The notes under the pieces were generated by a model. The model searched no databases, had not been told where the DNA came from, and saw only the letters and a list, made by a program, of their open reading frames with translations. Positions 20,663 through 32,365 of a stretch of 64,000 nt of DNA are shown in pieces. A program made the position numbers and the translations under genes. The stretch is taken from assembly GCA_033032865.1 (NCBI GenBank), contig JAWHQI010000013.1, positions 4,836,001 to 4,900,000 on the forward strand, in the 5' to 3' direction. The stretch comes from Dactylorhiza incarnata (taxonomy: Eukaryota; Streptophyta; Magnoliopsida; Asparagales; Orchidaceae). How positions within the stretch are numbered: the first letter of the stretch is position 1; the number at the start of each line of letters is the position of its first letter.

Positions 20663-22763
20663 TGTAACACCCCAAAGATCGTGGTTCAGCGAGGTAGGCG
20701 GAATGGTAGTGTTGCGCTCGGGATAGGCTCAAGATTCCAGATCAGGTCAATGCGCACGACCATTGTCCTCTTCGCACACGACCAGTGATCGTGCGCCAGC
20801 GATCGTGCGTTAATTCAGAAGAAAATCGAGTTCTGTCTCGGACAGTGCTCACGACCATTTCCCTCTTCGCGCACGACCACTGACCGTGCGCCTGTGATCG
20901 TGCGCCCTGTTTATTCTGTTCCGCGATTTTGAGCGGAGAAGAAGATCGGACCGTCCAAATCTTTTGGAAATTGATCCAACGGCTAGGTTTAGTTGCGGGA
21001 GACTATTAGGGCTGATGAGAGGGGGTTAAACCTCATATTCTCTAAGCCATTCTCTCTCCAAACCCTAGAGAAAGAAGGAGGAGCCAAGGAAGAAGAAGGG
21101 AGATTCCGCCATTGACGGAGCTCCGGAGCTCTGTTTCGCGAGCCGTTTCCAGATTTGGAGAGTGCAGCCCGGTGCGGTCGTTTCTCTCCGTGTAGAATCT
21201 TGGATCTATGGCGAAAAAGAAAGCTCCTAGGGTAACGATTTCTTCTCCCGTTGTTTGGACTTGTCTTTTGTCCTCTCCTTCATTTCTCTATGCTTGCATG
21301 AGGAATCCCTTTCACCAAATGGGTGAAGTGTAGGATTTTCTCAAGTTCTTCGGAACTCCGGGTCGATTGTGTCCGTCCCTGGCATATTGCATGTAGAAAA
21401 TCCGGTAGTCGTGCGGATTTAGGCATTGTGTGTGAAGCCTATTCGTGGCCGTGAGCCCGAATCGGTGATGCTTGATTTGCGACGTTGCGTTTAGGTTAAG
21501 CCTAGAATGCGTGCCGGAGAATGACTCTGTGATATATGCGATAGTATTGCGGGATTTAAGCGTAGGCATCTTGTGAAGATCCTAACGGAAGCCCCATGCT
21601 TTGCGAGTGGTTGAATGCAAACCTTCACCACTAGAATTGTTGAGGAGTGGTCTTGTACCTCCTTTTTGGTTACGTATAAAGCCCTAACGATCCCTCATGC
21701 CCTCCGGCCGAAAGGCGGAGTCGGGTCTTGAGTCGTTACAAAGTAAACTTTTAAGGCTTGGGTGTTGTAACTTATGTTTTGTGTAGCACTAGCGAGTGCT
21801 AAACCCTTACGGGCCGAGGTGATGTCATACCCGCATCGTGTGTTCAATCGATGACAAGAGCACGGGAATTGGCTGAACTGAACCCGTTTCCAGGCGTGGC
21901 GGTAGGGGGATTTATCTCTTGTAAACCCGAACGACCTTGGGAGAGGTTGGGAAGGGCGTCTTGCCTAGACCGACCAAAAGCTCTTTTCTATCTAGAGTTT
22001 CCGGACTCATGATGGTTTTGGTGCTCGGGAAGAAGTACCTTTGGTGCATGCCTTGTGAGCATGGAGCGTGCGGTTGTGTGTACCCACGTTTGTGATGAAT
22101 TGATGTTGTTAGCCTCATGCGGTTGTTTAGGCGGTTGTGGGAACCTTCGGGTGAACCCAACCAACATCATGTGCATACCTAGGTTCCTTTCTTTTGATGC
22201 TCAACCTAGAAGATTGATTGTGCTTGAAACCTCACCTTGTGTAGTTGCACTTTCTTTATATTAGTACTTGTGCTAGTATGGCTTGCTTGCAGGGTAGAAT
22301 CTCCGCCACCCCGGGAAAGGGGTGGGGTCGTTATAATTTGGTCAGCTGTGCTGACCGTTACCTTGTTTGCCACCGCTTGGTGGAATGTCTTATGCAGGTG
22401 CAGGTGAGCCTAGCGGGAAATAGCGGGCGGTGGCCCCTTTTGCTGAGTTGGCCCTTGAAGGCCAGCCTCCTTTTTTTGCTTTTTCATGTATGGCCGGCCT
22501 GCGTGCCGATGTATGCTTATGGAGTTTTGTGCATTGGATGAATGTAAGGCCTTAAGGCCGTAACTCTTATTCTGGTTACATTCCTATGATAGTGGACAGT
22601 TCTCTTTGAATGGTTTATTTAATGCTTCCGCTTACGTTTTGTACTCTCGTTTAGTTGTTACTTTTCTGGTTATCACCTTTTAACTCCTAGCTAGTGTGGT
22701 TTGTATGGCGTGGGGTCCCGGCCGGACCTGCTGTTATACTCTTCGTACTGGCAGGGTGTTACA
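20663..22763 (+). repeat. 5' LTR of C1 (2.1 kb)
   Basis: TGTAACACCCC start and GGGTGTTACA end, the usual LTR termini of Tekay/Del chromoviruses, followed by a tRNA-Met-type primer site. The 20740-20930 part repeats GCGCACGA/TCGTGCGC words in both orientations (about eight copies). No coding signal. Confidence 0.8.
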
Positions 22764-22766
22764 ATT

Positions 22767-22778
22767 TGGTATCGGACT
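22767..22778 (+). other. Primer-binding site of C1, mutated
   Basis: TGGTATCGGACT three bases after the LTR end; chromoviruses normally have TGGTATCAGAGC here. Confidence 0.65.
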
Positions 22779-22987
22779 TAAGGCGTCGATCCATAGTTTA
22801 GCGAATTCGGGACGAATTCCTTTTAAGGGGTGGTGTGCACGGGATGTGCATTCACCTAAAACGACAAAAACTAATAAGAATGTCCACTTAGGAATGGAAA
22901 AACATACTTGTTTGCGGAACCTGAGCGTTCCATGATTGTTGTTTTGCTATGCTTTCAGTCACTAAATTGCCTCTTACACGATTATAG

Positions 22988-24016
22988 GTGACTAGGAGTG
23001 GTGCGGGGCCGTCTCAACCCCGTAACACTGCTGAAAGTAGTGGGTCGTCTGAGGTGACAGCGACCACTCCTTCGGCTGAGATGATCAAGTTAGTCGCTGA
23101 AGCGGTCTTCGCGATGATCAACACTCAGTCTGGGCAGCTTGCACAGCCTACTACTCTGACTCTGGATGTGGCCCCTGTAACTGTTGCTGTAGTGGAACCT
23201 GCGGTAGAACTGAGGGTGGAACGTTGAGTTGCGCAGGTAGTAGTGGGGCGAGCGCGTGACCAGCAATTACAGTACTTTCTGAGCCTCAACCCTCCATCCT
23301 TCGAGGGGACGGAATCCCCTGGGAGAGCTGCTGAGTGGTTGTCAGAAATAAAGAGGACTTTAATGTCAATGCTTATAAGCAAAGATATGTTGGTAACCTT
23401 AACCACCTTCCTACTTATAAGAGAAGCAAGACTTTGGTGGGAAGGAGAGTTGTTGCACAAGTTTGGTGGGAGACAACTTTCCGAAATCTCTTGGGAAAGC
23501 TTCCATGAGTCATTCCTTCTAAATTTTCTACCCCTAACTGAGATTCCTGAACTACAAGATCAGTGTTCACACCTAGAGCAGGGAGAACACTCAGTGGATG
23601 AGTACCTGATTGAGTTCATCAGTCAGAATCGTTATGAGAGGTCTATGTGGGAAGATGAGGAAACCAAGGTCAACAAGTTCTACAATGGTCTGCGAGATAA
23701 CCTAAGACTAATGCTTGTGGGTCCAAAGTTACTCGGCTTCAACGTCTTAGTGAAATCAGCTAAATCTCTGGAAACGAATATGAAGAGTATGCAGCGCGCG
23801 AAACAATTCAATGTAAAGAAGTCAGAGTTTCATGCGCCAGTCTCTCAGTCCAAGTCCGAGTTCAGAAGAAACAAGAGAAAGTTCAACTCTGTGGAAGTTA
23901 AGACTGCACGGTGTTCCTTAATTTGTTTCACTTGCGGAAAGGTGGGACACAAAGCCCGAGTGTGTCGAAGTGGTTCCCCAAAAGCAAAATCGGAGAAGTG
24001 GACTATGCTCGTGTGA
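22988..24016 (+). pseudogene. gag: Chromovirus gag with CCHC zinc knuckle, one nonsense codon
   Basis: One frame from MTRSGAGPSQPRNTAE, broken by TGA at 23225-23227 and then continuing. Landmarks: QQLQYFLSLNPPSFEGTESP, WLSEIKRTL, ARLWWEGE, SWESFHESFLLNFLP, LEQGEHSVDEYLIEF, KVNKFYNGLR, then a basic region and the zinc knuckle CFTCGKVGHKARVC (CX2CX4HX4C). This is the standard Gag fold and RNA-binding knuckle of Ty3/gypsy elements. The protease that should follow is not recognisable, and the protein drifts out of frame shortly after the knuckle. Confidence 0.85.
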
Positions 24017-24880
24017 TGGGTTCGGCTTCTATGGAGAAAGGCAAGGCGGTGGAGTCTTCGATTCCCCAATATTCTCTAACCCAACCGAGAGTCTACTCTT
24101 ATGGCCAGCAAGAGGTCATTCAGAAATGTGATGTTGCCACAGGTATGGATGATCATCTCCAAATATGATTTATACCACGTGTGCGGTTAAAGATAGAAAT
24201 ATGTCCACTGTATCTGTTGACAACAAAATTTTATGTCTTGTATTTGTGTGCAATTAGGCCTTGTCCTAATTATCGACTATTCAACGAGAGCTCTGTTGGT
24301 GTGGGAGCATCGCTCTCCTATTTGTCTAAGGACTTTGTGTTATGATTCGAATTGTCATTTACCTTAGTCAAGGATAGATTGGAGGTAATGCTGCCTAATA
24401 GATCTCGAGTGAGCGCGAATAGGAGAAGCCGTGAAAAGGCGCGAAGATGTTCTTCACCTTGTTGAAGGATTCGGGGCCTATGACCAGTTTTGTGTTGTCC
24501 TAGTAGTAGCGGACCAAGCTGACCGAGAGGAACCGTTATCCGATTCCGAGAATCGACGATTTACTTGACCAACAGGTTGGGTCGACGTTATACTCTATGC
24601 TTGACTTAAGGTCCGGCTACTATCAGCTTAGTAGTAGGGAATGTGATATTCCAAAGTCAGCGTTCAGTACCCGCTTTGGGCACTATGAGTTCACGGTGAT
24701 GCCGTTCGGTCTGTCTAATGCACCGTCGGTATTCATGGACTTTTTGAATAGGACATTCCGTGAGTATTTGGATCAATTTGTGATCGTCTTCATCGACGAC
24801 ATTTTGGTATACTCTCAATCGGAAGAGGAGCATGTAGGGCATCTGCACGCAGTTCTGGGCACCTTGAGGAAGAGTCATTA
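24017..24880 (+). pseudogene. pol: Decayed chromovirus pol with a reverse transcriptase fragment
   Basis: 24017-24520 has no readable frame. From about 24530 a reverse transcriptase fragment is clear: [25 protein letters not shown] (first catalytic Asp), [20 protein letters not shown], and FIDDILVYS, the catalytic Asp pair in its FIDD form. It ends in [11 protein letters not shown], where the expected continuation (KLYAK-like) is lost at the junction with S2 at about 24880. About 110 residues of the roughly 250-residue domain remain. Confidence 0.8.
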
Positions 24881-26860
24881 ACTCCCCAAAAGCATGAAAC
24901 ATTAACTTCACATGAAAGGACCCATTCATCACTAACTCCCCAAAAGCATACACGATGTATTTGGGTACCCAAAGGAACCGTCACACCCGGTCCTCTTTGG
25001 ATACCTAAATCTCTCATTCATTAGGTATCACCAAATGCTTGAAGTAGAATATTTTCAAAAATGAAATATACGAATTTTTCTACTTCATGATATGCCTTAA
25101 TGTGTTTCTATTTTTCCTTTTTGTTTTCTTATTTTTTAAGCTATCATGTTATGGTCATCTTATATGTTATAGGAAATATGATCTTATCTCTTAAAACTTA
25201 ATGAGTTTATAAATCAAATTAATCAAAATTCAAAATCATATTTTATTTTGATGACCTATCTATTATTCTTATATTCATTGCTTATAAATATCTTATATTA
25301 TCCATATGAATCAAACTCTAAATTTGTTATGAGATATTTATCTAAATTATAAAGAAAATCACAAAAGACATATTGAAAGATTAATTGTCTTAAATACTAA
25401 TGCCACACGCACCACCATGATCTATTGATGTCCTTTGATAAAATTCTCTAAAAATCATATATCATAATTCATATCAAAAAATCATCGAAAAACTACTATC
25501 TCTATCACATGTATATGAATTATATGATAACAATTGGGATTATAATTGTTTACCATGGTTGGTGTTATGGTGTATTATGTGTGTATTGTGATTTATTTCT
25601 AGTTTAGACCTTTGAATCATCTTATATCATCTTTATAAATTAGATACTCAACTTGCTATAAGATATTACAAAAAATAATAATAAAAGGATTGATTATGAA
25701 TAGTGTGTCATGAATCTTTTTTTGCAAAACCAAAGATCAATAAATTCAAGTAATAAATGCAATGATATTATTTCAAAACTTTATTTATGTGACCTTTGTC
25801 CTTGATGTGATTGTTTTATGTCTAAAGATTGCATGTACATTTTTTTTACTATAGAATAAATCTTGCTCATATAAAGGTTAATTATTTCGTTCTAGGTCCT
25901 AAGAAAATCAAATTGAAATTCCTTTTTGTGTAGATGCAATACTTGCATCTATCAAATTGATCTATATCATTATGACTTTGCACCAAATCTCATTATCCCA
26001 GCATCACTTCCTAGTATAAGTTTTCTTTTGGTGCTCGTAATAGATATATCACTTAAAATGTCATGCTAAATCAAAAGGTAGAAAAACTATGTGAGTCTAA
26101 AATTTTTAACTATAAAATTCAAACAATGTCATAGTTTATAAATCAATTGCTAAGACTTGAATTAAGTGTCCTAGACCTCTTCGGTTAAGTAAAATATGAA
26201 AACACAATCATTTCATGCAAACTTATACTACCTAGACATCTCATAAAATTCTGAAATTTCAGCATGAACCTACCATTGGTACACTTAATCAAGATCAACA
26301 ATCAAAATTTTCAAAATCTCAAAAAATTGTGTGCTGTATTTCGCGCTAGCGCCGACGCTAGCTCGAGGCTCTGATTTTCCATCCTTTTTAAATTTCCAAA
26401 AATCAACAAAAGTATGTATTTCTATATTTCCTACTTATTTTTGCTTTACTGCATTTCATTAATTTTAGAAAAATTAAAATACAAAATTACAAAAGCGAAA
26501 TTACAAAAAAATTATGTTTTGCCTTTTTGTTTAAAGTCTATTTTTATGCAAAAATCAAATACAAAAATATAAAACATTAAAAATATAAAAAAAAAACTGT
26601 ATGGATTTTTTCTATGAAAATCAAGCATGATTTAATCTATTATTTAGAACGTCTATAATGTTGCAATTTATCTTTTTCAAACAACTTTGAACATTGTTTT
26701 CATCATGCTTTGATATATCTATTAATATGTGCATCAATTATCTTTTAAAAGTTGTGTAGAACTAAGCTTAGCATGCCTCTAAGTATGAGTAAATGTTTTA
26801 TGTTTGATAATGATCGCTATTCACTCACTTATTTTGGCATTGTCTACATATGTGTTTAAT
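24881..26860 (+). mobile_element. Continuation of S2: gag tail and AT-rich spacer
   Basis: 24881-25022 contains a duplicated word CTCCCCAAAAGCAT and the tail WVPKGTVTPGPLWIPKSLIH followed by a stop, a gag-end signature of large plant copia elements. 25023-26860 is AT-rich with no coding frame. CGCGCTAGCGCCGACGCTAGC at about 26341 repeats the palindromic word of the S2 LTR, which ties this stretch to S2. No pol domain seen. Confidence 0.45.
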
Positions 26861-27060
26861 CTAAAAATGCTTGTGTATGTTTTGTATTGGAGAGAGATCA
26901 TCTGTACTACCACTCCCCAAACCCATAGAAATTTTAGTGGAAGGAAGAGACGATAAAGAAATTAACTCTTGTGGAGGCGAAACAAACATCGTTAAATCTG
27001 AGACATTAAAAATGGGTGAAACACCCCAATCAACAAGAAAATCTAAGATAAATCTTTGAT
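26861..27060 (-). pseudogene. Possible Ty3/gypsy integrase C-terminal fragment
   Basis: The minus strand reads ILDFLVDWGVSPIFNVSDL and continues about 40 residues to a stop at 26861. (D)(Y/W)GVSP.FNV.DL is a signature of the integrase end in several gypsy lineages. No upstream integrase is present: the sequence before it looks like an LTR end and primer site. It is either a tiny remnant joined to another element or a coincidence. Confidence 0.35.
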
Positions 27061-27070
27061 ACCAAATTGA

Positions 27071-28002
27071 TGTAGCGTACGTCGCTACAGATATCGACAC
27101 AAGAAAACTCTAATTCGCCTATCAACGCACTCTTGATCGTCCGCACCTACAAAAGCATCTATCGCTCACGAATATGTCATCCCTTTCGCACACAAACATC
27201 AATCCATTCAGAGGGGTGTCGACTAAAAACATCGATAAAAATGAGTCAACGTGTTCCCAAAAATAACGCAAAGGTTACCAATCCTTTTTGAGGGCAATAT
27301 CAAGGCTATATGCCAAGATCCGCTCAAGCAAAATGGACCTACCCGATCCGGAAATAGAAACGCGGACAATAACAATTTTATTCAGAGATTTGAAAGAGAT
27401 GAAGATTTTAAAGCCGCGGAGAACACGATGGTTCAACCTCCACAAATCTAAAGAAGAATCACTAGACGAGGGGGAGATTTTACCCAACCGTTTGGAGGAA
27501 AGCACACTTGATAACTTGTGGGAGAATCACTCTCTCCACGTCACACCGAGTGGGGTTGCCGTCCTTCTTCCTTGGAGTCACACCAAGAAGCCAAGCCGGA
27601 TGCTCCACGAAAGTGGAGGCCAAAATGGAGAAGGGGGAGACAGGGGGGGGGGGGGGGGGGGCTTCTCACAAGCCTTGGCCGAAACTCACAAGGAGGGGGC
27701 TAGTTTTCTTTTTAGGTTTTCCAATCATCTTTCCTTCTCTTAAAACCTCCTATATATATGAGTTACAACATAGATCCAACCATCCAAGATTGAGATGATG
27801 ATCTCATCAATCCGGATGGCTAATAGCACTTCATAAATGTTTAATAGCACACCAAAAATATAAAAGCATGAAAAATAAAAGATTACAAGTTTTGCATTTT
27901 AAAGAAATAATTAGGAACTGAAAATATGCTTTTGGAGACTTTAAATAAGCTTTGTGCGCCGCGAACGGAGGTTGTATCATTGCTTTCCGTTAGCAGACAT
28001 TG
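27071..28002 (-). repeat. Possible minus-strand LTR (about 0.9 kb)
   Basis: On the minus strand it ends GCGACGTACGCTACA, followed four bases later by TTTGGTATCAAAG (27054-27066), close to the tRNA-Met primer site. A TATA box (TATATATA, 27751-27758) and a plausible start TGTCTGCTAACGG (28002) fit an LTR. Boundaries are guesses without a second copy. Plus-strand frames here (27251-27798) show no recognisable protein. A 19-base G run lies at 27643-27661. Confidence 0.35.
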
Positions 28003-28955
28003 TGTCATCATGATGCCTGAAATCTTTTTGTTGCAGCACATCCATTTCTGGTCTATCATCTTCAGGTGGTGGAGATACCGCGACATCAAGTTGGGGTGGT
28101 GGAGGTGCTTTCATGACGGGCACTTGTGTTTGGGCATTGGCTTCCATCAACTATCAAGATGATTAGATAGTGGACTCTGGGTGTGGTCATCACCTCACCA
28201 GGGATGAGTCGAAGTTTTCCTCATTGCAAGCATACTCAGGTAATGATGCTATCATTACTGCTGATGACACTGTTCATGCAGTTGAGAAGGAGGGTATGGC
28301 TTCTTTGAACGGAGATAGAGGTTCTCTTACGTTGAAGAGTGTCTATCATATTCCAGGGATGAAGAAAAACCTCTTCTCGGTGGCCAATGCGATTGATGCT
28401 GGCTATCACGTTCTGTTTGGTCCAACAGAAGTGAAGTTTCTTCGAAACGTGTCAGCGGTGAAGGTAGAAGTCACTCATGTAGGAAAGCGAGTGAAGGACT
28501 TGTTTGTGTTATCTACAAGTTCCTATGCTGACAAGATGAGGACTAATGATAGCGCTGCTATCTGGAATGAAAGACTTGGACATGTTGGGATGGATAAGTT
28601 GAAATCTATGGCGGGAAGAGGCCTTGTAAGAGGCTTGCCTTGTTTGTCATCCTTCGGTGATGGTCACGCTTGTGCAGGTTGTCAGTTTGGTAAGGCTCAA
28701 CGTCTTCCATTTGACAAATCTCAAAGCAGATGCAAAGCACCATTGGAATGTATTCATGGTGATCTGTTTGGACCTACCGCAACTGTCAGTCTTGGAGGCA
28801 GCAGGTATATGCTGGTTTTGATTGATGACTTCACTAGATATACTTGGGTATATTTTCTGAAGGAGAAGTCGGAAGCCTTTGAGAAGTTTGTGGAGTTCAA
28901 GGAGCTAGTGGAAGGACGGCTTAATCTGCGGATCAAGAAGTTTAGAACTGATAAT

Positions 28956-28975
28956 GGGGGAGGGGGGGGGGGGGG
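28956..28975. repeat. G-run expansion inside copia integrase
   Basis: Five Gs, one A and fourteen Gs where a short Gly-Gly-Glu coding stretch is expected in the integrase core. The added bases shift the frame. Confidence 0.85.
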
Positions 28976-30142
28976 AGTTCACCTCAAATGCATTCTTTAA
29001 CTTCTGCAGGAAGCATGGCATCCTTAGAGAGCTCTCTTGTGCTCACACTCCACAATAGAACGGAGTTGCAGAGTGGAAGATCCGTCATCTGACGGAGACC
29101 TGCAAATGTTGGCTTCATGCTAAGAGTATCCCAAAGTCTTTCTGGGCAGAGGGAATGTCTTGTGCAACTTATGTCATCAATCAGATGCCTCTAAGTCCCA
29201 TCAACATGAAAACCCCTCATGAGTTGATGTTCAAGGAAAAGCCTTCGCTGGAACACCTTCGAGTGTTCGGATCTACCTGCTACGTACATGTTCCATATGC
29301 CCTCAGAACGAAACTAGATGCGAAAGCAAGAAAGCTAGTGTTAGTCGGTTATGATGACCAGAAGAAGGGCTGGAGATGCATGTATCCTGAGACACGGAGA
29401 TATGCGGTCTCAAGGGATATGGTATTTGATGAGCTGATGTCATACCAAGGTAGCTCTTCTATTGAGTTACAAGAAGGCAGGTCAGATGGAGGACTTGAAG
29501 AAGCTACTAAGGAGGTTCTGGTGGAGTTGCCAATTTCTCCAGGTGCTCTAGGTGTTTCTAGCTCTGGGTCAGGTGCTTCAGGTTCTGGAAGCAGGGGGAG
29601 CGATGCTCCAAGTATGCCTGGAAGGAGAGATAGTTCAGAACAAGTAGCTGAAGAGTTGGATCAGAGTAAAGCTCTAAGGAGGTCCAAGAGGACTATCACC
29701 CCACCAGATCGGTATACATGGGGGAAATTTGGTGAGCTTTGTCTCATGTTTCTTCGCAGGTGCCCTGGATGAGAGAGAGCCATCTTGCTTTGAGAATTCC
29801 GTTGGAGTCAAGGAGTGGGAAAGATCCATGGATGAAGAGATGGCTGCCCTCAGGAAGAATGAGACTTGGGACTTGGTGCCTAAGGTTGAAGGAGTTACTC
29901 CTATGACTTGCAAGTAGGTTTTCAAGCTAAAGAAGAAGGCTGATGGTAGCATTGAGCGGTACAAGGATCGCCTTGTAGCTCGAGGTTTCTCTCAGAAGTA
30001 TGGGGAGGATTATGAAGAAACTATCAGCCCTATTTCCAAGATGACTTCGGTCTGGGTGGTGATCGCATTGACAGCTTGCCAAGGGTGGAAGATTTGGCAA
30101 CTCAACGTGAAGAATGCTTTCTTATACGACGAGATCGACAAA

Positions 30143-30147
30143 GATAT
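30143..30147. other. Target-site duplication of T3, left
   Basis: GATAT immediately before the T3 5' LTR, repeated at 50652-50656 after the 3' LTR. Removing one copy and T3 restores a continuous copia reverse transcriptase frame. Confidence 0.9.
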
Positions 30148-30737
30148 TATACAACCCCGATATTCGCCAGGAGGTGAGCGGATGCGAAGGAATCGGCAGG
30201 CGATAGGAGTAAGAAGAAGGGCAAGCCAGAATCATAGAGGAGGCTCGCAGGCAGTAGGCGAGCCGGGCTCTCGCCGGCTGCTCGCGAGAAGCGGGCGAGC
30301 CGGGCTCTCGCCGGCTGCTCGCCGGGCCTCTCAGTTCGCGAGAAGGGCCCCTGTGGGTGGCAGACCAGTTTGGGCCTCAAATAGTATAATAGTAAGGCGG
30401 AATCTCGCTATTAACATACCGTGAGTAAAAAAACTATAAATAGACCTTGAAGGGCACCTTTGGAGAGGATTCCAATCTCAGTATTCTGAGCTTCCTTCTC
30501 CCTAGGTTATCTTGGCTTAGCTCTCAGGCTCTCCAAGGTGCCCAGTCTCAGCTTTGGCTTGGGAGGGGAAGCGCTCAAAGATCTTCCGGGTGTGTGGTGG
30601 GACCTCCTCGCTGCGACCAAAGGTCTGTGTCTAGTTCCAAGTCACCGGTCTATCCCTTTTGAGGAATCAGTAATTGCTAGTTGCCCCTAATCCTTGAGGG
30701 CCCGAGCTCCACAAGAGACCAAGTCTTGGTTTCAACA
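30148..30737 (+). repeat. 5' LTR of T3 (590 bp, internally deleted)
   Basis: Starts TATACAACCCCGATATTCGCC (the other Tat LTRs start TGTACAACC) and ends GGTTTCAACA. Compared with the 696-bp 3' LTR it lacks 90 bp after 30360 (equal to 50185-50274), with a TGG at the junction, and about 18 bp near 30323. Shared words CTCGCGAGAAGCGGGCGAGC and a TATA box remain. Confidence 0.9.
30435..30443 (+). promoter_or_regulatory. TATA box in T3 5' LTR
   Basis: TATAAATAG followed by ACCTTGAAGGGCACCTTTGG; identical to the 3' LTR copy at 50350-50358. Confidence 0.75.
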
Positions 30738-30760
30738 TTTTTGGTGCGGTGAGCGTGGAG
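30738..30760 (+). other. Primer-binding region of T3
   Basis: TTTTTGGTGCGGTGAGCGTG directly after the 5' LTR, the same as in T1. The primer tRNA is not assigned. Confidence 0.55.
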
Positions 30761-30794
30761 TGCAGCTAGTTCAAGAAAACTCTAAGGAAGAGAC

Positions 30795-32250
30795 ATGGCG
30801 GGGGACGACGAGCGAGAGGCGGACTATGGCGGTTCGCCACCACCCGGTGCGCCAACAACGGTGGAGATGCTGGCCAACCTCAAGAGGGACCTGCTCGGGG
30901 CTTTCCAGTGTGCCCTCGCCACGACCCTTGGGGGTCTCGCAACCTCTGCGCCCCAGGTGGCCCTTCCAGCTAGAGTAGGCGAGCACGCCCCAGGGCAGAT
31001 GCCAGGGAAGGAGGTGATGTCCTAGATGCCGGAGCGAGACCTCACTGGGCGGGAGATTTTCCCCAGCCCGGCGAGCACGGGTGGGGTCCAGGTGAGCACC
31101 GTCCCGAGAGTAGGGATCCCGACCAGTGGGATCCCGGCGAGTGGTCCCTCGGCGAGTGCGAGACCGGGAGGAGCCGGTTTGCCCGGGGAGCTCGCAGGGC
31201 GAGTGGAGCAGGTCAGGTGTGTGAAGGGGGGGGGGAGTCCATTCTTCGAGTTAGTGCTCTTGGCACCACTCCCCGAGGGGTTCAGTGAGCCGGCCATGAC
31301 GTTATACACCGGTAAGGATGACCCCACTCAACATCTGCAGTGGTTCAAAGACATGGTCTCTATCAGACCTATGTCGGACGCTTTCAAGTGTCGACTCTTC
31401 GCCACCACCCTGAAAGAGAAAGCAAGGGACTAGTTCCACCAGTTGCCCTCGGGGTTAATCTATACCTTTGAGGATCTGCGTTGCGGATTCCTGCTACATT
31501 TATCCACCTCAAAGAAGAGGAAGAAAGATCTCGAGGCGATTTCAACATCAAGCAGAGACAGGTGGAGTCACTAGCTCACTATGTGGATCGGTTCCAGGAG
31601 GAGGTCCTCCTCATCCAGGAGGTGCCATGGTACACTCTCCAGCTTGCCTTCATAGTGGGGCTGCGAGAGGGGTTCTTCATGATGGACCTCAAGAGGAGGG
31701 CTCCTTTGTCTTTTGAGGAGCTTATGGAGAGAGCGGCGGAGGAGATAGAGGGGGAGGCAGCAAACCCCAAGCTCATGAAGAGGTTGGCGTGGATAAGCGA
31801 GCCGGAGGTCAAACATACAGAAACAAGTAGAAGAGAAGAGGCGAGGGACTCAGAGGTGGGGTGGAGGCAGCAAGAAGGGGGAGGCAAGGCCCGGGAAGGG
31901 GTTTTCACCAGGGAGTGGGCAACTTCCAAGGAGGCCAAGGAAGATCCCACCAGCTAGGATGGAGGCAGGGCCCGAGAAAACCTCATCCCCACCCGCCTCA
32001 GTAGGCAATGGAAGTCGGTCGAGGGAGACCAAGAAGGGGAAGAGGAGCGGGAGCTGGAGGAGCCGGTCCAAGGAGGAGGAATAGAAGGGTAGAGGCCAAG
32101 AGGAGGCGGGTGGCGTTGCCCTATTGTGACTTCCATGGGTAGGAAGGTCACGCAACGACCACCTGCCCGGAGTTCTTGGAGGTGAAGGAAGCCAAAGCTT
32201 TGGCGCCGAGGGAGCAGTGGGCAGTGAGGATTGAGGAGGTCCTATCTCAG
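30795..32250 (+). pseudogene. gag: Tat gag of T3, several stops and a frameshift
   Basis: Starts MAGDDEREADYGGSPPPGAP. Landmarks: PFFELVLLAPLPEGF, LYTGKDDPTQHLQWF, RPMSDAFKCRLFATTLKEKA, then after a frameshift at about 31530 SLAHYVDRFQEEVLLIQEV and FEELMERAAEEIEGEAANP, an acidic/basic linker, and a Tat zinc-knuckle-like CDFHG.EGHATTTCPEF near 32120-32175. In-frame TAG at 31023-31025, TAG near 31432 (a Trp codon in T1) and TAG in the knuckle. A 10-base G run at 31226-31235 sits where T1 has five Gs. Confidence 0.85.
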
Positions 32251-32365
32251 GACGAGGAGGATGAGAGGTGTGAAGACCGGGTCGATGTGTGGACCCGAGG
32301 AGGGATCGAGATGATCCATGGGTGGTTGGGATCGAGGTGACCCGGAAGGCAAGTCTCCATACCAT

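Larger units (their letters stand above)
20663..24880 (+). mobile_element. Broken Tekay/Del-type chromovirus (C1)
   Basis: 5' LTR TGTAACACCCC...GGGTGTTACA (20663-22763), primer site, gag (22988-24016), a decayed stretch, and a reverse transcriptase fragment that stops abruptly at about 24880, where Sirevirus-like sequence resumes. RNase H, integrase, chromodomain and the 3' LTR are missing. It inserted in the start of S2 gag, and its 3' part was lost in a deletion that also removed S2 sequence. Confidence 0.75.
28003..30147 (+). mobile_element. Ty1/copia element K1, left part
   Basis: Plus-strand copia sequence from the end of gag into reverse transcriptase, interrupted at 30147/30148 by T3 and resumed at 50652. 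The 5' LTR and most of gag are missing. The proteins resemble the Tork/TNT1-type copia group, judged by the pre-integrase and integrase motifs; lineage is tentative. Confidence 0.85.
28010..30147 (+). pseudogene. pol: Copia protease, integrase and first part of reverse transcriptase
   Basis: Order: end of gag (LASINYQDD, then TAG at 28164-28166), protease IVDSGCGHHLT (Asp-Ser-Gly active site), pre-integrase VYHIPGMKKNLFSV, zinc-binding WNERLGHVG and CAGCQFGKAQRLPF, integrase core GDLFGP (Asp), RTDNGG (Asp) and NGVAEW (Glu), then a Ser/Gly linker and reverse transcriptase (WERSMDEEMAALRKNETWDL, RYKDRLVARGFSQ, LNVKNAFLYDEIDKDI). Breaks: G-run expansion after the second Asp (28956-28975) with frameshift, Gln-to-stop near 29055, a frameshift near 29710, a stop near 29915. 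The first reverse transcriptase Asp is Asn (LNVKNAFL for the usual LDVK.AFL). Confidence 0.88.

Noticed and set aside
27251..27798. Possible host exon or gene from overlapping plus-strand frames.
   Set aside because: No recognisable domain, frames overlap one another, one is made of the G run, and the minus strand reads better as an LTR leader.
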